From Spirochaetales bacterium (GTDB taxonomy: Bacteria; Spirochaetota; Spirochaetia; DTKZ01): a stretch of 8,184 nucleotides of DNA. A program made the translations under genes and the position numbers. How positions within the stretch are numbered: position 1 is the first letter of the stretch; every line of letters starts with the position of its first letter. Shown here piece after piece: positions 1 through 5,549 of the stretch. Under the pieces are notes generated by a model. The model had not been told where the DNA came from, did not search any database, and saw nothing but the letters and a program-made list of their open reading frames with translations. The stretch lies in NCBI GenBank assembly GCA_031266855.1, contig JAISAF010000015.1:1-8184 (forward strand), read 5' to 3'.

Positions 1-794
1 TTATTCAAAGCGCTGCCAAAAAACACCGGGGTCTGCAATCCCGCAAGATACTGTTCCCGGTCAAAGGGCGGATACACGCCCTGAATAAGTTCAATTTCCT
101 CGCGCAGTTTTTTCGCGAGACTTCCCGCCATCCGGTCAAGCCGCGGATCATCCAGGCTGGCAATTTCGACAAGAGCGTCCCCTTCCTGCCTGCCGTGCGG
201 ATTAAAAAATATAAGCTTCTTTTCATACAGGCTGTATACTCCCTTGAACTCCCGGCCGCGGCCCACCGGCCAGCTCATCGGGCACACAGTAATATCCAGC
301 TCTTCCTCCGCCTCGTCTAAAAGCTCTATCGGTTCGCGCCCCTCGCGGTCCATCTTGTTCATAAAAGTAATAATCGGAGTTTTGCGCATGCGGCAGATTT
401 CACAAAGTTTGCGGGTGCGTTCCTCAACACCCTTAACCGAATCAATAACCATAAGGGCGCTGTCAACAGCGCTCAGCGTACGGTAGGTATCTTCGGAAAA
501 ATCCGCGTGACCCGGCGTATCCAGCAGGTTCACTTTCCGCCCGCGGTATTCAAAACCCATAACCGATGTGGAAATGGAAATCCCCCGCTCCTGTTCCATC
601 TGCATAAAATCGGATGTCGTTGCCCGTGTATTTTTTTTTGACTTAACAGCCCCGGCTGCGTGAATGGCGCCGCCAAACAAAAGCAGCTTCTCCGTAATGG
701 TGGTCTTCCCCGCGTCGGGATGGCTGATAATAGCAAACGTCAGCCGCCTTTCTATTTCCCGGCGTATCTCTTCCCTGCGTAATTCATCTGTCAT
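1..794 (-). CDS. prfC: Peptide chain release factor 3, N-terminal part (cut by window edge)
   Basis: This is a translational GTPase that removes RF1/RF2 from the ribosome after termination. The frame starts at ATG 794 and stays open to base 1, giving 264 codons of a protein that is usually about 530 residues, so the rest lies outside the window. The G1 loop HPDAGKTT is at residues 25-32, the switch stretch MEQERGISISTSV at 66-78 contains the conserved RGI, G3 DTPGH is at 92-96 and G4 NKMD at 146-149. HPDAGKTT together with MEQERGISI is typical of RF3 and separates it from EF-G, which has HIDAGKTT-like loops. The start lies 6 bp after the stop of the DHH phosphoesterase. No clear Shine-Dalgarno is visible, so translation is probably coupled to that gene and shares its promoter. 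No frameshift is seen. Confidence 0.95.
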   Translation of the reverse strand, partial: MTDELRREEIRREIERRLTFAIISHPDAGKTTITEKLLLFGGAIHAAGAVKSKKNTRATTSDFMQMEQERGISISTSVMGFEYRGRKVNLLDTPGHADFSEDTYRTLSAVDSALMVIDSVKGVEERTRKLCEICRMRKTPIITFMNKMDREGREPIELLDEAEEELDITVCPMSWPVGRGREFKGVYSLYEKKLIFFNPHGRQEGDALVEIASLDDPRLDRMAGSLAKKLREEIELIQGVYPPFDREQYLAGLQTPVFFGSALN

Positions 795-800
795 GCTGTA

Positions 801-1754
801 TTACTGCGCGCCGCTTTCAGCCTTACGAATGCGCTCAAGAATCTCCCGCAAAGCATCATCCGCCTTATCATTGTCCACCTGGCAGGTACCCGCGCCCGCG
901 TGCCCGCCGCCTTCAAACCCCAAAGTAAGCGCCCCAATATTTACCCGCGAAGTCTTGTTAAAAATGGACTTCCCCATAGCAATAACAGTATTCCTTTTCT
1001 CCCTGCCCCACATAACCTGTATACTCAGATTCGTCTCGGGATACAGCGCATAACGGGTAAAACGGTTCCCCGCGTAAATAGTCTCTTCTTTCCGCAAATC
1101 AATAATCAAGACTTTATCCTCGATGCGGGAACATTTTGCCAACTGCCTGCGCGCGAGTTCCTCATGCTTATGATACAGATTGATCCGCTCCTTTACATCG
1201 GGAAGCTCCAGAATATCGTCAATCTCCTTTGTCCTGCACAAATCAATAAGCCGCATCATCAAATCATAATTGGATACATTGAACTCCCGGAAACGCCCAA
1301 GCCCCGTTCGCGAATCGGTTATAAAACCCAAAAGCACCCAGCCCGAAGGATTCATCACCTCGCTCATAGTCAAATCAGCAAAATCAATCTTGTCCGCGGC
1401 CTCAATCATCGGCAAAAAAAGAATCGGAAAAACCTTCTCCCCGCCATAGTAATCCCACACAACACGCGCCGCCGAATGCGCCTGCGGGTCAATAATATGA
1501 TTGTCCCGTTTGGAACCCCGCAGCGCCTCGCTCTCGTGATGATCAAAACACAACGCAAGACCCTCGACGTATGGCAGATTCGTGGCAATATCCCGCCCCG
1601 AAACCTTGATCCTGCCATCCTGCATATCCTTGGGATGAACAAACATAATGTCATCAATAATCCCAAGATGTTTCAGCAGCACCGCGGCGACAAGCCCGTC
1701 AAAGTCACTCCGGGTCAGTAATCTGTATGTCTTTTTCTCTTTTTCAGTTTCCAT
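801..1754 (-). CDS. DHH/DHHA1 family phosphoesterase (exopolyphosphatase-like)
   Basis: This 317-residue protein is a metal-dependent phosphoesterase of the DHH superfamily, which includes RecJ-like nucleases, nanoRNases and exopolyphosphatases. Motif I is SDFDG (residues 16-20, Asp17 and Asp19), motif III is FDHHES (70-75), and further acidic metal-site candidates lie around Asp90 and Asp121 (AADKIDFAD). The C-terminal DHHA1 substrate-binding loop is GFEGGGHAGAGTC (279-291). Domain order and length fit a cytosolic two-domain phosphoesterase without RecJ extensions. The true substrate (polyphosphate, short oligonucleotides or pAp) cannot be told from sequence. A promoter candidate lies just upstream; the Shine-Dalgarno is weak (AAGAG, far from ATG 1754). 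It is first in a two-gene unit with prfC, a pairing that gives no obvious functional link. Confidence 0.9.
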   Translation of the reverse strand: METEKEKKTYRLLTRSDFDGLVAAVLLKHLGIIDDIMFVHPKDMQDGRIKVSGRDIATNLPYVEGLALCFDHHESEALRGSKRDNHIIDPQAHSAARVVWDYYGGEKVFPILFLPMIEAADKIDFADLTMSEVMNPSGWVLLGFITDSRTGLGRFREFNVSNYDLMMRLIDLCRTKEIDDILELPDVKERINLYHKHEELARRQLAKCSRIEDKVLIIDLRKEETIYAGNRFTRYALYPETNLSIQVMWGREKRNTVIAMGKSIFNKTSRVNIGALTLGFEGGGHAGAGTCQVDNDKADDALREILERIRKAESGAQ

Positions 1755-1778
1755 ATATTTACTTTTTTATCACTCTTA

Positions 1779-1807
1779 ATAATATACTATATTGTATAAT
1801 TCCGCAA
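1779..1807 (-). promoter_or_regulatory. Candidate sigma-70 promoter for the DHH phosphoesterase-prfC unit
   Basis: On the minus strand, TTGCGG (1807-1802) is followed by a 17-bp spacer and TATTAT (1784-1779), placing the likely transcription start near 1772 and giving a leader of under 20 nt before ATG 1754. The surrounding bases are strongly AT-rich, unlike the flanking genes. A perfect palindrome with 6-bp arms, AATATA and TATATT around C1787, overlaps the -10 region and could be an operator or simply reflect AT-rich sequence. The TATACA and TATAGT hexamers nearby are alternative -10 boxes. Confidence 0.5.
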
Positions 1808-1997
1808 ATGGGAAAAAAAATCAAGGCATATCCCCGGCAGCAATTCTCAGTTTAGGCTCATATCAAAAACCACTGTTAGCCGGGGCCTGTCAGTGAAGAA
1901 AAATGGGGTCTTAAAAGAAAAATTTACCGCGAAGTCGAAAAAGGAAAAGAAGTTAAAAGATAAAGGGAATTGCCGAATAGTTTTGAATGACAAGTCC

Positions 1998-2020
1998 AAA
2001 AAGTGCCAGGCATCTTTTTT
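1998..2020. repeat. Imperfect REP-like palindrome, copy 1
   Basis: The left arm AAAAAGTGCC and right arm GGCATCTTTTTT flank a central A. The arms pair as AAAAAG with CTTTTT and TGCC with GGCA, with one unpaired T. It resembles a degenerate form of a symmetrical palindrome whose arms would be AAAAAGGTGCC and GGCACCTTTTT. It could act as a weak bidirectional terminator because of its A and T flanks. Confidence 0.5.
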
Positions 2021-2060
2021 GATGGCATATTCTAAAATATACAGCTATTAAGTAATACAT

Positions 2061-2083
2061 AAAAATGTACCTGGCGCCTTTTT
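2061..2083. repeat. Imperfect REP-like palindrome, copy 2
   Basis: The arms AAAAATGTACC and GGCGCCTTTTT flank a central T. They pair at the A/T ends and the central CC/GG, with mismatches or wobbles between. The same underlying palindrome as copy 1 is recognisable in opposite orientation, 40 bp away, as in a REPIN-like pair. Each copy has picked up different substitutions, which suggests age and no current selection. Confidence 0.45.
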
Positions 2084-2085
2084 AG

Positions 2086-2150
2086 GTTCCAAAGCCGCAA
2101 GCGCAGACGCTTGCTTCTAATCCGCCTGCGCCGGGCGGGTTTCCTGGAAC
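2086..2150. other. Three-armed palindromic structure downstream of flaA
   Basis: An outer stem GTTCC (2086-2090) with GGAAC (2146-2150) encloses two hairpins. The first is perfect: GCAAGCG (2097-2103), loop CAGA, CGCTTGC (2108-2114). The second has arms CCGCC (2122-2126) and GGCGG (2134-2138) with a 7-nt loop. It lies beyond the flaA terminator, so it would be transcribed only by read-through. It could be a repeat-family member, a small structured RNA or an extrusion site. It lacks tRNA invariant bases and a 7-bp acceptor stem. Confidence 0.4.
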
Positions 2151-2152
2151 AT

Positions 2153-2180
2153 AAAAAAACGCCCGGCTAGTGCCGGGCGT
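2153..2180 (-). terminator. Rho-independent terminator of flaA
   Basis: On the flaA transcript a perfect 9-bp stem, ACGCCCGGC and GCCGGGCGT (bases 2180-2172 and 2167-2159), closes a 4-nt loop and is followed directly by a run of U from 2159 down to 2153. It begins 43 nt after the flaA stop. Stem strength, loop size and U tract all match a textbook intrinsic terminator. Confidence 0.92.
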
Positions 2181-2223
2181 GTGATTTCTACTCCCCGTGC
2201 GAAAACGCCGGGACGCGCTTTCC

Positions 2224-3285
2224 TTATTGCGGCTGCTGTTGCTGCCCGCCCTGAGGAGGCTGCTGATCTTCGTGGTACATCTTCTGGACTTCAAGATAGC
2301 GCAAAACCTGGATGTTGCCTAAACGGCGGAGTTCCGCGTTGCGGCGGGATTCCTCGCGTTTTTGCAGGATGCCCCAGACCGCTTCGTCGTCGATATCGCG
2401 CAGGCCGGTCTTGACAGCCCTGTCAAAAGTAATACTGATATCCTTAATATAGCCGATAAAATCATCCCCTTCGTGCATGCCGTCGCGGTAAATCCGAATG
2501 CCTGTGAGTTTTATCATTGGCGCGGTTTTGGGATAGAGAGGATAGGGAATGAGGTTACGGTTGCGGACATCGAAAATGTAGTTGGGGTTGTCCCAGTGGA
2601 GTTTCCGCCAGCCGTCAAACTGCAAGTGGCCCATAAGGATTTCCTGTTCCTCGTTGTTGGAATTTTTCACAATAATACTGATCTTGTGGGGGAAATTCAG
2701 GCCGTGAACGTTTAGATCCACGGTTTTCAGAACACCGACATTCTTTACGATACCGATATTGGTGAACATATCGCCCTTGCCCCGGTCTTCATCGGTAACA
2801 GTCATTTGCCCGTCGTTGCCCATAGTGGTTTTGTCCTGATAGGCGGGAATCTCGAAAGGCGGTTTTATAACTGCCCAGGCGTTGTGCATTTCTGTTGGAA
2901 AATGAATCCGTACACCAAGAACGTTTTTCCCGCGGAAATGCGCCTCGGGGACATCCTCCTCGTCCCGGACCGTCGCCTGTTTCGCGAGAGAGTATTCCTG
3001 GTTTACAACAGTACGGGAAGATGAAGAGAGCCGGACTTCCCAGTTTTTAATTGCCAGAGAGGTTTTCATCATAGCCCGGTCCTGCTCGGAGAAAGTGGAA
3101 CCGGCCTCCCTGCTGAAATCAACAATTGTTCGCTGATTCTCCTGGTGATCGCCAATGTTGGGATCGCTAATGGTGAAGTCGGCGGAGAGCTGATCGAAGT
3201 CGATCAGAACTTCCGCGCCTTCTTCCGCGGCAACAATACCGGCCATCATGAATGTGGTGATAATTATAGCTATAACACGTTTCAT
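2224..3285 (-). CDS. flaA: Flagellar filament outer layer (sheath) protein FlaA
   Basis: FlaA forms the outer sheath around the FlaB core of the spirochaete periplasmic flagellum. The 353-residue protein matches the usual length of about 350. It opens with a signal peptide (MKRVIAIIITTFMMAGIVAA, likely cut after residue 19 or 20) and continues with the FlaA-type mature start EVLIDFDQL, then NWEVRLSSSSRTVVNQ (81-96), a central VRIHFPTEMHNAWAVIKPPFEIP (125-147, conserved region) and LQFDGWRKLHWDNPNYI (221-237). The C-terminus is charged and then turns Gln/Pro-rich (341-353). ATG 3285 is chosen over the upstream ATG 3330: it has AAAGGAG six bases ahead and starts directly at the signal peptide. 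It has its own strong promoter and terminator, so it is made independently of the amidase genes upstream. This is the best taxonomic marker in the window. Confidence 0.95.
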   Translation of the reverse strand: MKRVIAIIITTFMMAGIVAAEEGAEVLIDFDQLSADFTISDPNIGDHQENQRTIVDFSREAGSTFSEQDRAMMKTSLAIKNWEVRLSSSSRTVVNQEYSLAKQATVRDEEDVPEAHFRGKNVLGVRIHFPTEMHNAWAVIKPPFEIPAYQDKTTMGNDGQMTVTDEDRGKGDMFTNIGIVKNVGVLKTVDLNVHGLNFPHKISIIVKNSNNEEQEILMGHLQFDGWRKLHWDNPNYIFDVRNRNLIPYPLYPKTAPMIKLTGIRIYRDGMHEGDDFIGYIKDISITFDRAVKTGLRDIDDEAVWGILQKREESRRNAELRRLGNIQVLRYLEVQKMYHEDQQPPQGGQQQQPQ

Positions 3286-3291
3286 TGCATG

Positions 3292-3298
3292 CTCCTTT
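3292..3298 (-). promoter_or_regulatory. Shine-Dalgarno of flaA
   Basis: AAGGAG-type site read as AAAGGAG on the minus strand, six bases before ATG 3285. It decides the start in favour of the signal peptide methionine and predicts high expression. Confidence 0.9.
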
Positions 3299-3321
3299 AA
3301 CATGACAGAGATACATATACT

Positions 3322-3349
3322 ATTATACAAACTGTATTTTTTTTGTCAA
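3322..3349 (-). promoter_or_regulatory. Fully consensus sigma-70 promoter of flaA
   Basis: On the minus strand TTGACA (3349-3344) is separated by 16 bp from TATAAT (3327-3322); both hexamers match the housekeeping consensus at every position. The predicted start near 3315 gives a leader of about 30 nt containing the Shine-Dalgarno. No sigma-28 type element (TAAA with GCCGATAA) is seen, so flaA appears to be on housekeeping control and not in the late flagellar class. Confidence 0.92.
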
Positions 3350-3351
3350 CG

Positions 3352-3405
3352 TTTTTTCGCAGATTTTTAATGTCTTTTTCGCGAATCTTTTTTTAAGTGT
3401 TTTTT
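3352..3405 (-). promoter_or_regulatory. Helically phased A-tracts upstream of the flaA promoter
   Basis: On the flaA sense strand there are A runs at 3357-3352 (6), 3368-3364 (5), 3379-3375 (5), 3394-3388 (7) and 3405-3400 (6). Their centres are roughly 11-14 bp apart, close to one helical turn. Such tracts bend DNA and can act as an UP element for the alpha subunits of RNA polymerase. The stretch also forms the end of the GerMN gene, for which no clear terminator is visible, so some read-through into flaA is possible. Confidence 0.55.
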
Positions 3406-3895
3406 ATCCTCCGTTCCGTAAAAATGAGACGGCTCCGGGGATCTGACCGTCAATTGTAATCACGAGGCCCGAAAGTTCCCGGAAATTGAAAAGCACAGTC
3501 CTGTGTACCGCGGCCAGGAGTTCGTCAAAACTCAGGCGGGTACGATTATCAAAGAATATAATTTCAGGAGAAAAATCAAGATAGGCCACGGCGTCCCGGA
3601 TAAAAACCGAACGCAGACGGGTGTTTTGCGGAAACATATTCGTATTGCGTATATCCATAGGCCCCAGAATCATTTCGCGTACCAGAAGCCCGAGATCCTC
3701 TTCGGCGCTCTCCTGCCGGTATATACGCCGGGGTTCCCCGGTAAGCCCTTCCCGCGCGGATTGCGGGAAGAAAATGATGCAGTTTATCCGCGCGCGGCCT
3801 TCGTCGAAGAAGAAAATCATAGCCGCAAGAAACAGCAGAAAAAACGCCCCTCCTGATACCAGAATATTTTTTTGCGTACCTGAAAATAAACTCAC
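3404..3895 (-). CDS. Membrane-anchored GerMN domain protein
   Basis: This 163-residue protein has one N-terminal membrane segment (about residues 12-30, GGAFFLLFLAAMIFFF) with few charges before it, and then a single extracytoplasmic domain. The pattern EEDLGLLVREMILGP (65-79), followed by LRSVFIRDAVAYLDFSPEI (94-112) and LSFDELLAAVHRTVLFNF (121-138), then LVITIDGQIPG (144-154), matches the GerMN fold of sporulation GerM and of many non-sporulating bacteria, where it is tied to the cell wall. The exact role is unknown. The GTG start at 3895 overlaps the amidase stop (GTGA) and has AAGGAGGAGGAG ten bases upstream, so the two proteins are co-translated. It probably works on peptidoglycan together with the amidase. 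Confidence 0.85.
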   Translation of the reverse strand: MSLFSGTQKNILVSGGAFFLLFLAAMIFFFDEGRARINCIIFFPQSAREGLTGEPRRIYRQESAEEDLGLLVREMILGPMDIRNTNMFPQNTRLRSVFIRDAVAYLDFSPEIIFFDNRTRLSFDELLAAVHRTVLFNFRELSGLVITIDGQIPGAVSFLRNGG

Positions 3896-5022
3896 AGCCC
3901 GGAAACTCCTCCTCCTTCAAACTGCCGGATAAATGTCTGGATACCACTATAGATTGCCTGGGCAATCTTCTTCAAGTGGTTTCTGTCGTAGAGAAGTTTG
4001 GCTTCGCCGGGATTCGTCACAAAGCCGATTTCCACCAGGACGGAGGGCATTCTGGCTTTGCGCACGACGAACCAGGATTCGTCTTTCAGGCCGCGGTTTT
4101 CCGAAAGGCTGCCTACTGTCTGGTCGAAACCTTTGAGAATGTTGCGGGCCAGGAAAACGCTTCCCAGGGTAAACTCCTCCTCCAGCATGTCATTCATAAT
4201 ATGAAGGATTTCCCTGTTGTCCCTGTCAACATCGGCTTCGCTTAAAAGGCTGCGCCGGTATGTGGGGGGAAGATACCAGACTTCATAGCCTTTTGCCTTG
4301 GGATTGAGCGATGCGTTTGCGTGGATGGAAACAAAAACGATGGCTTCATCTTCGCCCAGTTTTACCGCGTGGGCTTTTTCCGGCCGTTCCTCAAGCGTAA
4401 GGTAGGTATCGGTGGTTCGGGAGAAAACGACCTGTCTGCCGGGGAAGCCTTTTTTCAGCATGTCTCCCAGGAAAAGCGCGGTGTCCAGAACGATGTCTTT
4501 TTCGTTGATTACCACGGTTTTTCCATCAATTGTGTGGCGGCCTATTGTGCCGGGGTCTTTGCCGCCGTGGCCCGGATCAATGAATATAGCGCCGATGCGC
4601 GGGCCGGCGGGCCGGGGCGGGAAAAAGATGCCGCGCAGCACTTTCTCCGTGGTTTCGGGGATGAGGAGTGTCCCGTTATTTTTTTGAAGGGCTTCGCAGG
4701 GAATTTTGCCTTCGCTGTCCAGAAGCAGCCAGGGTTCGCCGAGCCGGAAGGATACGGTTTGATAGCCGAAGGAGAGCCGGCCTGTTTCAAGGTAGGGTTC
4801 CCAGGAAAGTTCTATGCCGGATTCGTCAAGGAATTTGACCAGGGCGCGGCTTTCCGCGGCGGGCAGCGCAGCAGCGGTTAGAAAACAGAATGCCAGCAGG
4901 AGGTACGCGCGGAGGCGTTTCAGAGCCTGTTCAAAAACCCATGTGTACTTCGGAATTCGGGCGCCTTTTTGGCGCTTCGCGCCAAAAACCGGGCTTTCCG
5001 CTGCAAGTCCTCGGAAGCGCAT
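3892..5022 (-). CDS. N-acetylmuramoyl-L-alanine amidase (Amidase_3), start uncertain
   Basis: This zinc amidase cuts the bond between N-acetylmuramic acid and L-alanine of peptidoglycan in the periplasm. Counting from ATG 5022 (376 residues), a signal peptide core LKRLRAYLLLAFCFLTAAALPAA covers 34-56, an N-terminal beta-rich region (60-140) follows, and the catalytic domain runs from IGAIFIDPGHGG (143-154). Zinc ligands are His152 (DPGHGG), Glu174 (NEKD) and His234 (SIHAN); Glu331 (VEIGF) is the catalytic glutamate. All are present, so it should be active. The start is unclear. ATG 5022 has AGGA upstream but adds 33 residues before the signal peptide that are encoded by the hairpin element. 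GTG 5415 would add 131 more. The natural start expected just before KRLRAY is a CTG (4923). I favour 5022 only weakly. It overlaps the GerMN gene by four bases. Confidence 0.9.
   Translation of the reverse strand: MRFRGLAAESPVFGAKRQKGARIPKYTWVFEQALKRLRAYLLLAFCFLTAAALPAAESRALVKFLDESGIELSWEPYLETGRLSFGYQTVSFRLGEPWLLLDSEGKIPCEALQKNNGTLLIPETTEKVLRGIFFPPRPAGPRIGAIFIDPGHGGKDPGTIGRHTIDGKTVVINEKDIVLDTALFLGDMLKKGFPGRQVVFSRTTDTYLTLEERPEKAHAVKLGEDEAIVFVSIHANASLNPKAKGYEVWYLPPTYRRSLLSEADVDRDNREILHIMNDMLEEEFTLGSVFLARNILKGFDQTVGSLSENRGLKDESWFVVRKARMPSVLVEIGFVTNPGEAKLLYDRNHLKKIAQAIYSGIQTFIRQFEGGGVSGL
3906..3917 (-). promoter_or_regulatory. Strong Shine-Dalgarno of the GerMN gene inside the amidase end
   Basis: AAGGAGGAGGAG on the minus strand lies 10 bases before GTG 3895. 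It also encodes the Glu-Gly-Gly residues near the amidase C-terminus. It supports the GTG start and compensates for the weaker initiation codon. Confidence 0.75.
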
Positions 5023-5102
5023 AAGCGCTTCCTGTGGGCTTTCCGCTGCAATCCCTTGCGCGCGCCCAGCGGCGGACGGCGAATTTGCGAGTGCAAATTC
5101 GC
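4956..5102 (+). repeat. Hairpin element, left copy
   Basis: Order on the plus strand: boundary TTCGGGCGCC; hairpin 1, arms TTTTTGGCGC (4966-4975) and GCGCCAAAAA (4979-4988), loop TTC; core CCGGGCTTTCCGCTGCAA (4989-5006); hairpin 2, arms GGAAGCGC (5013-5020) and GCGCTTCC (5025-5032), loop ATAA; core GGGCTTTCCGCTGCAATCCC (5036-5055); spacer; hairpin 3, arms GCGAATTTGC (5079-5088) and GCAAATTCGC (5093-5102), loop GAGT. All three stems are perfect. The core occurs as a 16-bp exact direct repeat 45 bp apart. It overlaps the amidase 5' region. No transposase is linked, so a non-autonomous repeat (REPIN- or MITE-like) is the best guess. Confidence 0.85.
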
Positions 5103-5203
5103 GGCCAGCCCCCCCTTGCGAACCCAGGTTTTTTTCAGGTAGTGAATAGGCTTTCAGGAGTCTGGCGGCGGCGGGAGGTTTTCTTTTGGGGGTTACGGGT
5201 TTA
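5103..5203. other. Unique spacer between the two inverted hairpin copies
   Basis: About 100 bp with no repeat partner elsewhere in the window. It holds runs of C and T on the plus strand (5109-5115 and 5129-5135) and no recognisable promoter, Shine-Dalgarno or conserved coding sequence. In the amidase frame it is open, but its translation is Pro/Lys/Arg-rich and not domain-like. Confidence 0.4.
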
Positions 5204-5343
5204 CCGGCGGTTTCGCGTTCGCGAAACCGCCGCCGGTCTTCGCGCCAGGGATTGCAGCGGAAATCCTTTTTTACCGCGCAAGCGGTAAAAAAGATTGGAG
5301 CGGAAAGCCCGGTTTTTTGCGGAGCAAAAAAGGCGCCCGGAAA
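5204..5343 (-). repeat. Hairpin element, right copy (inverted)
   Basis: Read on the minus strand it repeats the left copy's plan: boundary TTCCGGGCGCC; hairpin 6, arms TTTTTTGC and GCAAAAAA (5331-5324 and 5320-5313), loop TCC; core CCGGGCTTTCCGCTCCAATC (5312-5293); hairpin 5, arms TTTTTTACCGC and GCGGTAAAAAA (5292-5282 and 5277-5267), loop TTGC; core TTTCCGCTGCAATCCCT (5263-5247); hairpin 4, arms GGCGGTTTCGCG and CGCGAAACCGCC (5206-5217 and 5220-5231 on plus), loop of two. Stretches of 13, 17 and 17 bp are exact inverted repeats of the left copy (4958-4970, 4984-5000, 5040-5056). On the opposite strand hairpin 5 has a GCAA (GNRA) loop. This copy fills most of the gap between the ATP-grasp gene and amidase start 5022; nothing else gene-like is seen there. 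Confidence 0.85.
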
Positions 5344-5402
5344 AAATGAATACGGCTGCCGTGCGGGGGGATTGTTTTTTTGCTGTGGTAAAATCTTTAT
5401 TT

Positions 5403-5549
5403 TCAGGCTTTCCACGCTTTTATTCTCTCTTGTATATTTTCGGCTGTTTTTTCCTGTTCGAGAGTGTCGAAGAGCCAGAGGGCGCCCTGGAGTCCGCCGC
5501 GGGTGAGGGCTTGCCAGAAGATCCGGCCGAGGACGAGGCTGCGTGTCCA
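5403..5549 (-). other. Alternative (likely original) C-terminus of the ATP-grasp protein in a shifted frame
   Basis: Beyond the C10 tract the frame that reads TGG ACA CGC encodes WTRSLVLGRIFWQALTRG and ends IQERIKAWKA with TGA at 5405-5403. This 48-residue tail has balanced, helix-forming composition, unlike the Ser/Pro/Ala-rich tail of the annotated frame. Joining it to the ligase needs one extra C (C11) or two fewer (C8), or one extra A in the adjacent A8 tract, and would give 541 residues. Confidence 0.7.

Larger units (their letters stand above)
1808..2085. other. Non-coding stretch with decayed palindromic repeats
   Basis: No convincing gene is seen in either strand between the phosphoesterase promoter and the structured region after flaA. 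The stretch is more AT-rich than the genes and has several stops in every frame. It contains a 7-bp inverted repeat CCCCGGC (1832-1838) and GCCGGGG (1879-1885) separated by 40 bp, a motif AAAAATGGGGTC at 1899-1910, and two imperfect palindromes listed separately. From memory, AAAATGGGGTC and AAAAGGTGCCTGGCACC-type palindromes often flank IS200-like (RAYT) transposase genes. No transposase remains here, so this looks like debris. Confidence 0.5.

Noticed and set aside
900..1721. Long plus-strand open frame of 273 codons
   Set aside because: It lies antisense to the DHH phosphoesterase, which shows clear family motifs; the translation has no domain and no Shine-Dalgarno.
2086..2150. tRNA gene
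   Set aside because: The outer stem is only 5 bp, a third arm is missing, and no anticodon stem or T-loop consensus is present.
3286..3330. Upstream ATG 3330 as flaA start
   Set aside because: It lies upstream of the predicted transcription start near 3315 and overlaps the -10/-35 spacer; ATG 3285 has AAAGGAG and starts the signal peptide.
4956..5343. CRISPR array or integron attC sites
   Set aside because: Repeats are few, mirrored and unequally spaced, with no unique spacers of even size; no cas or integrase gene is present.
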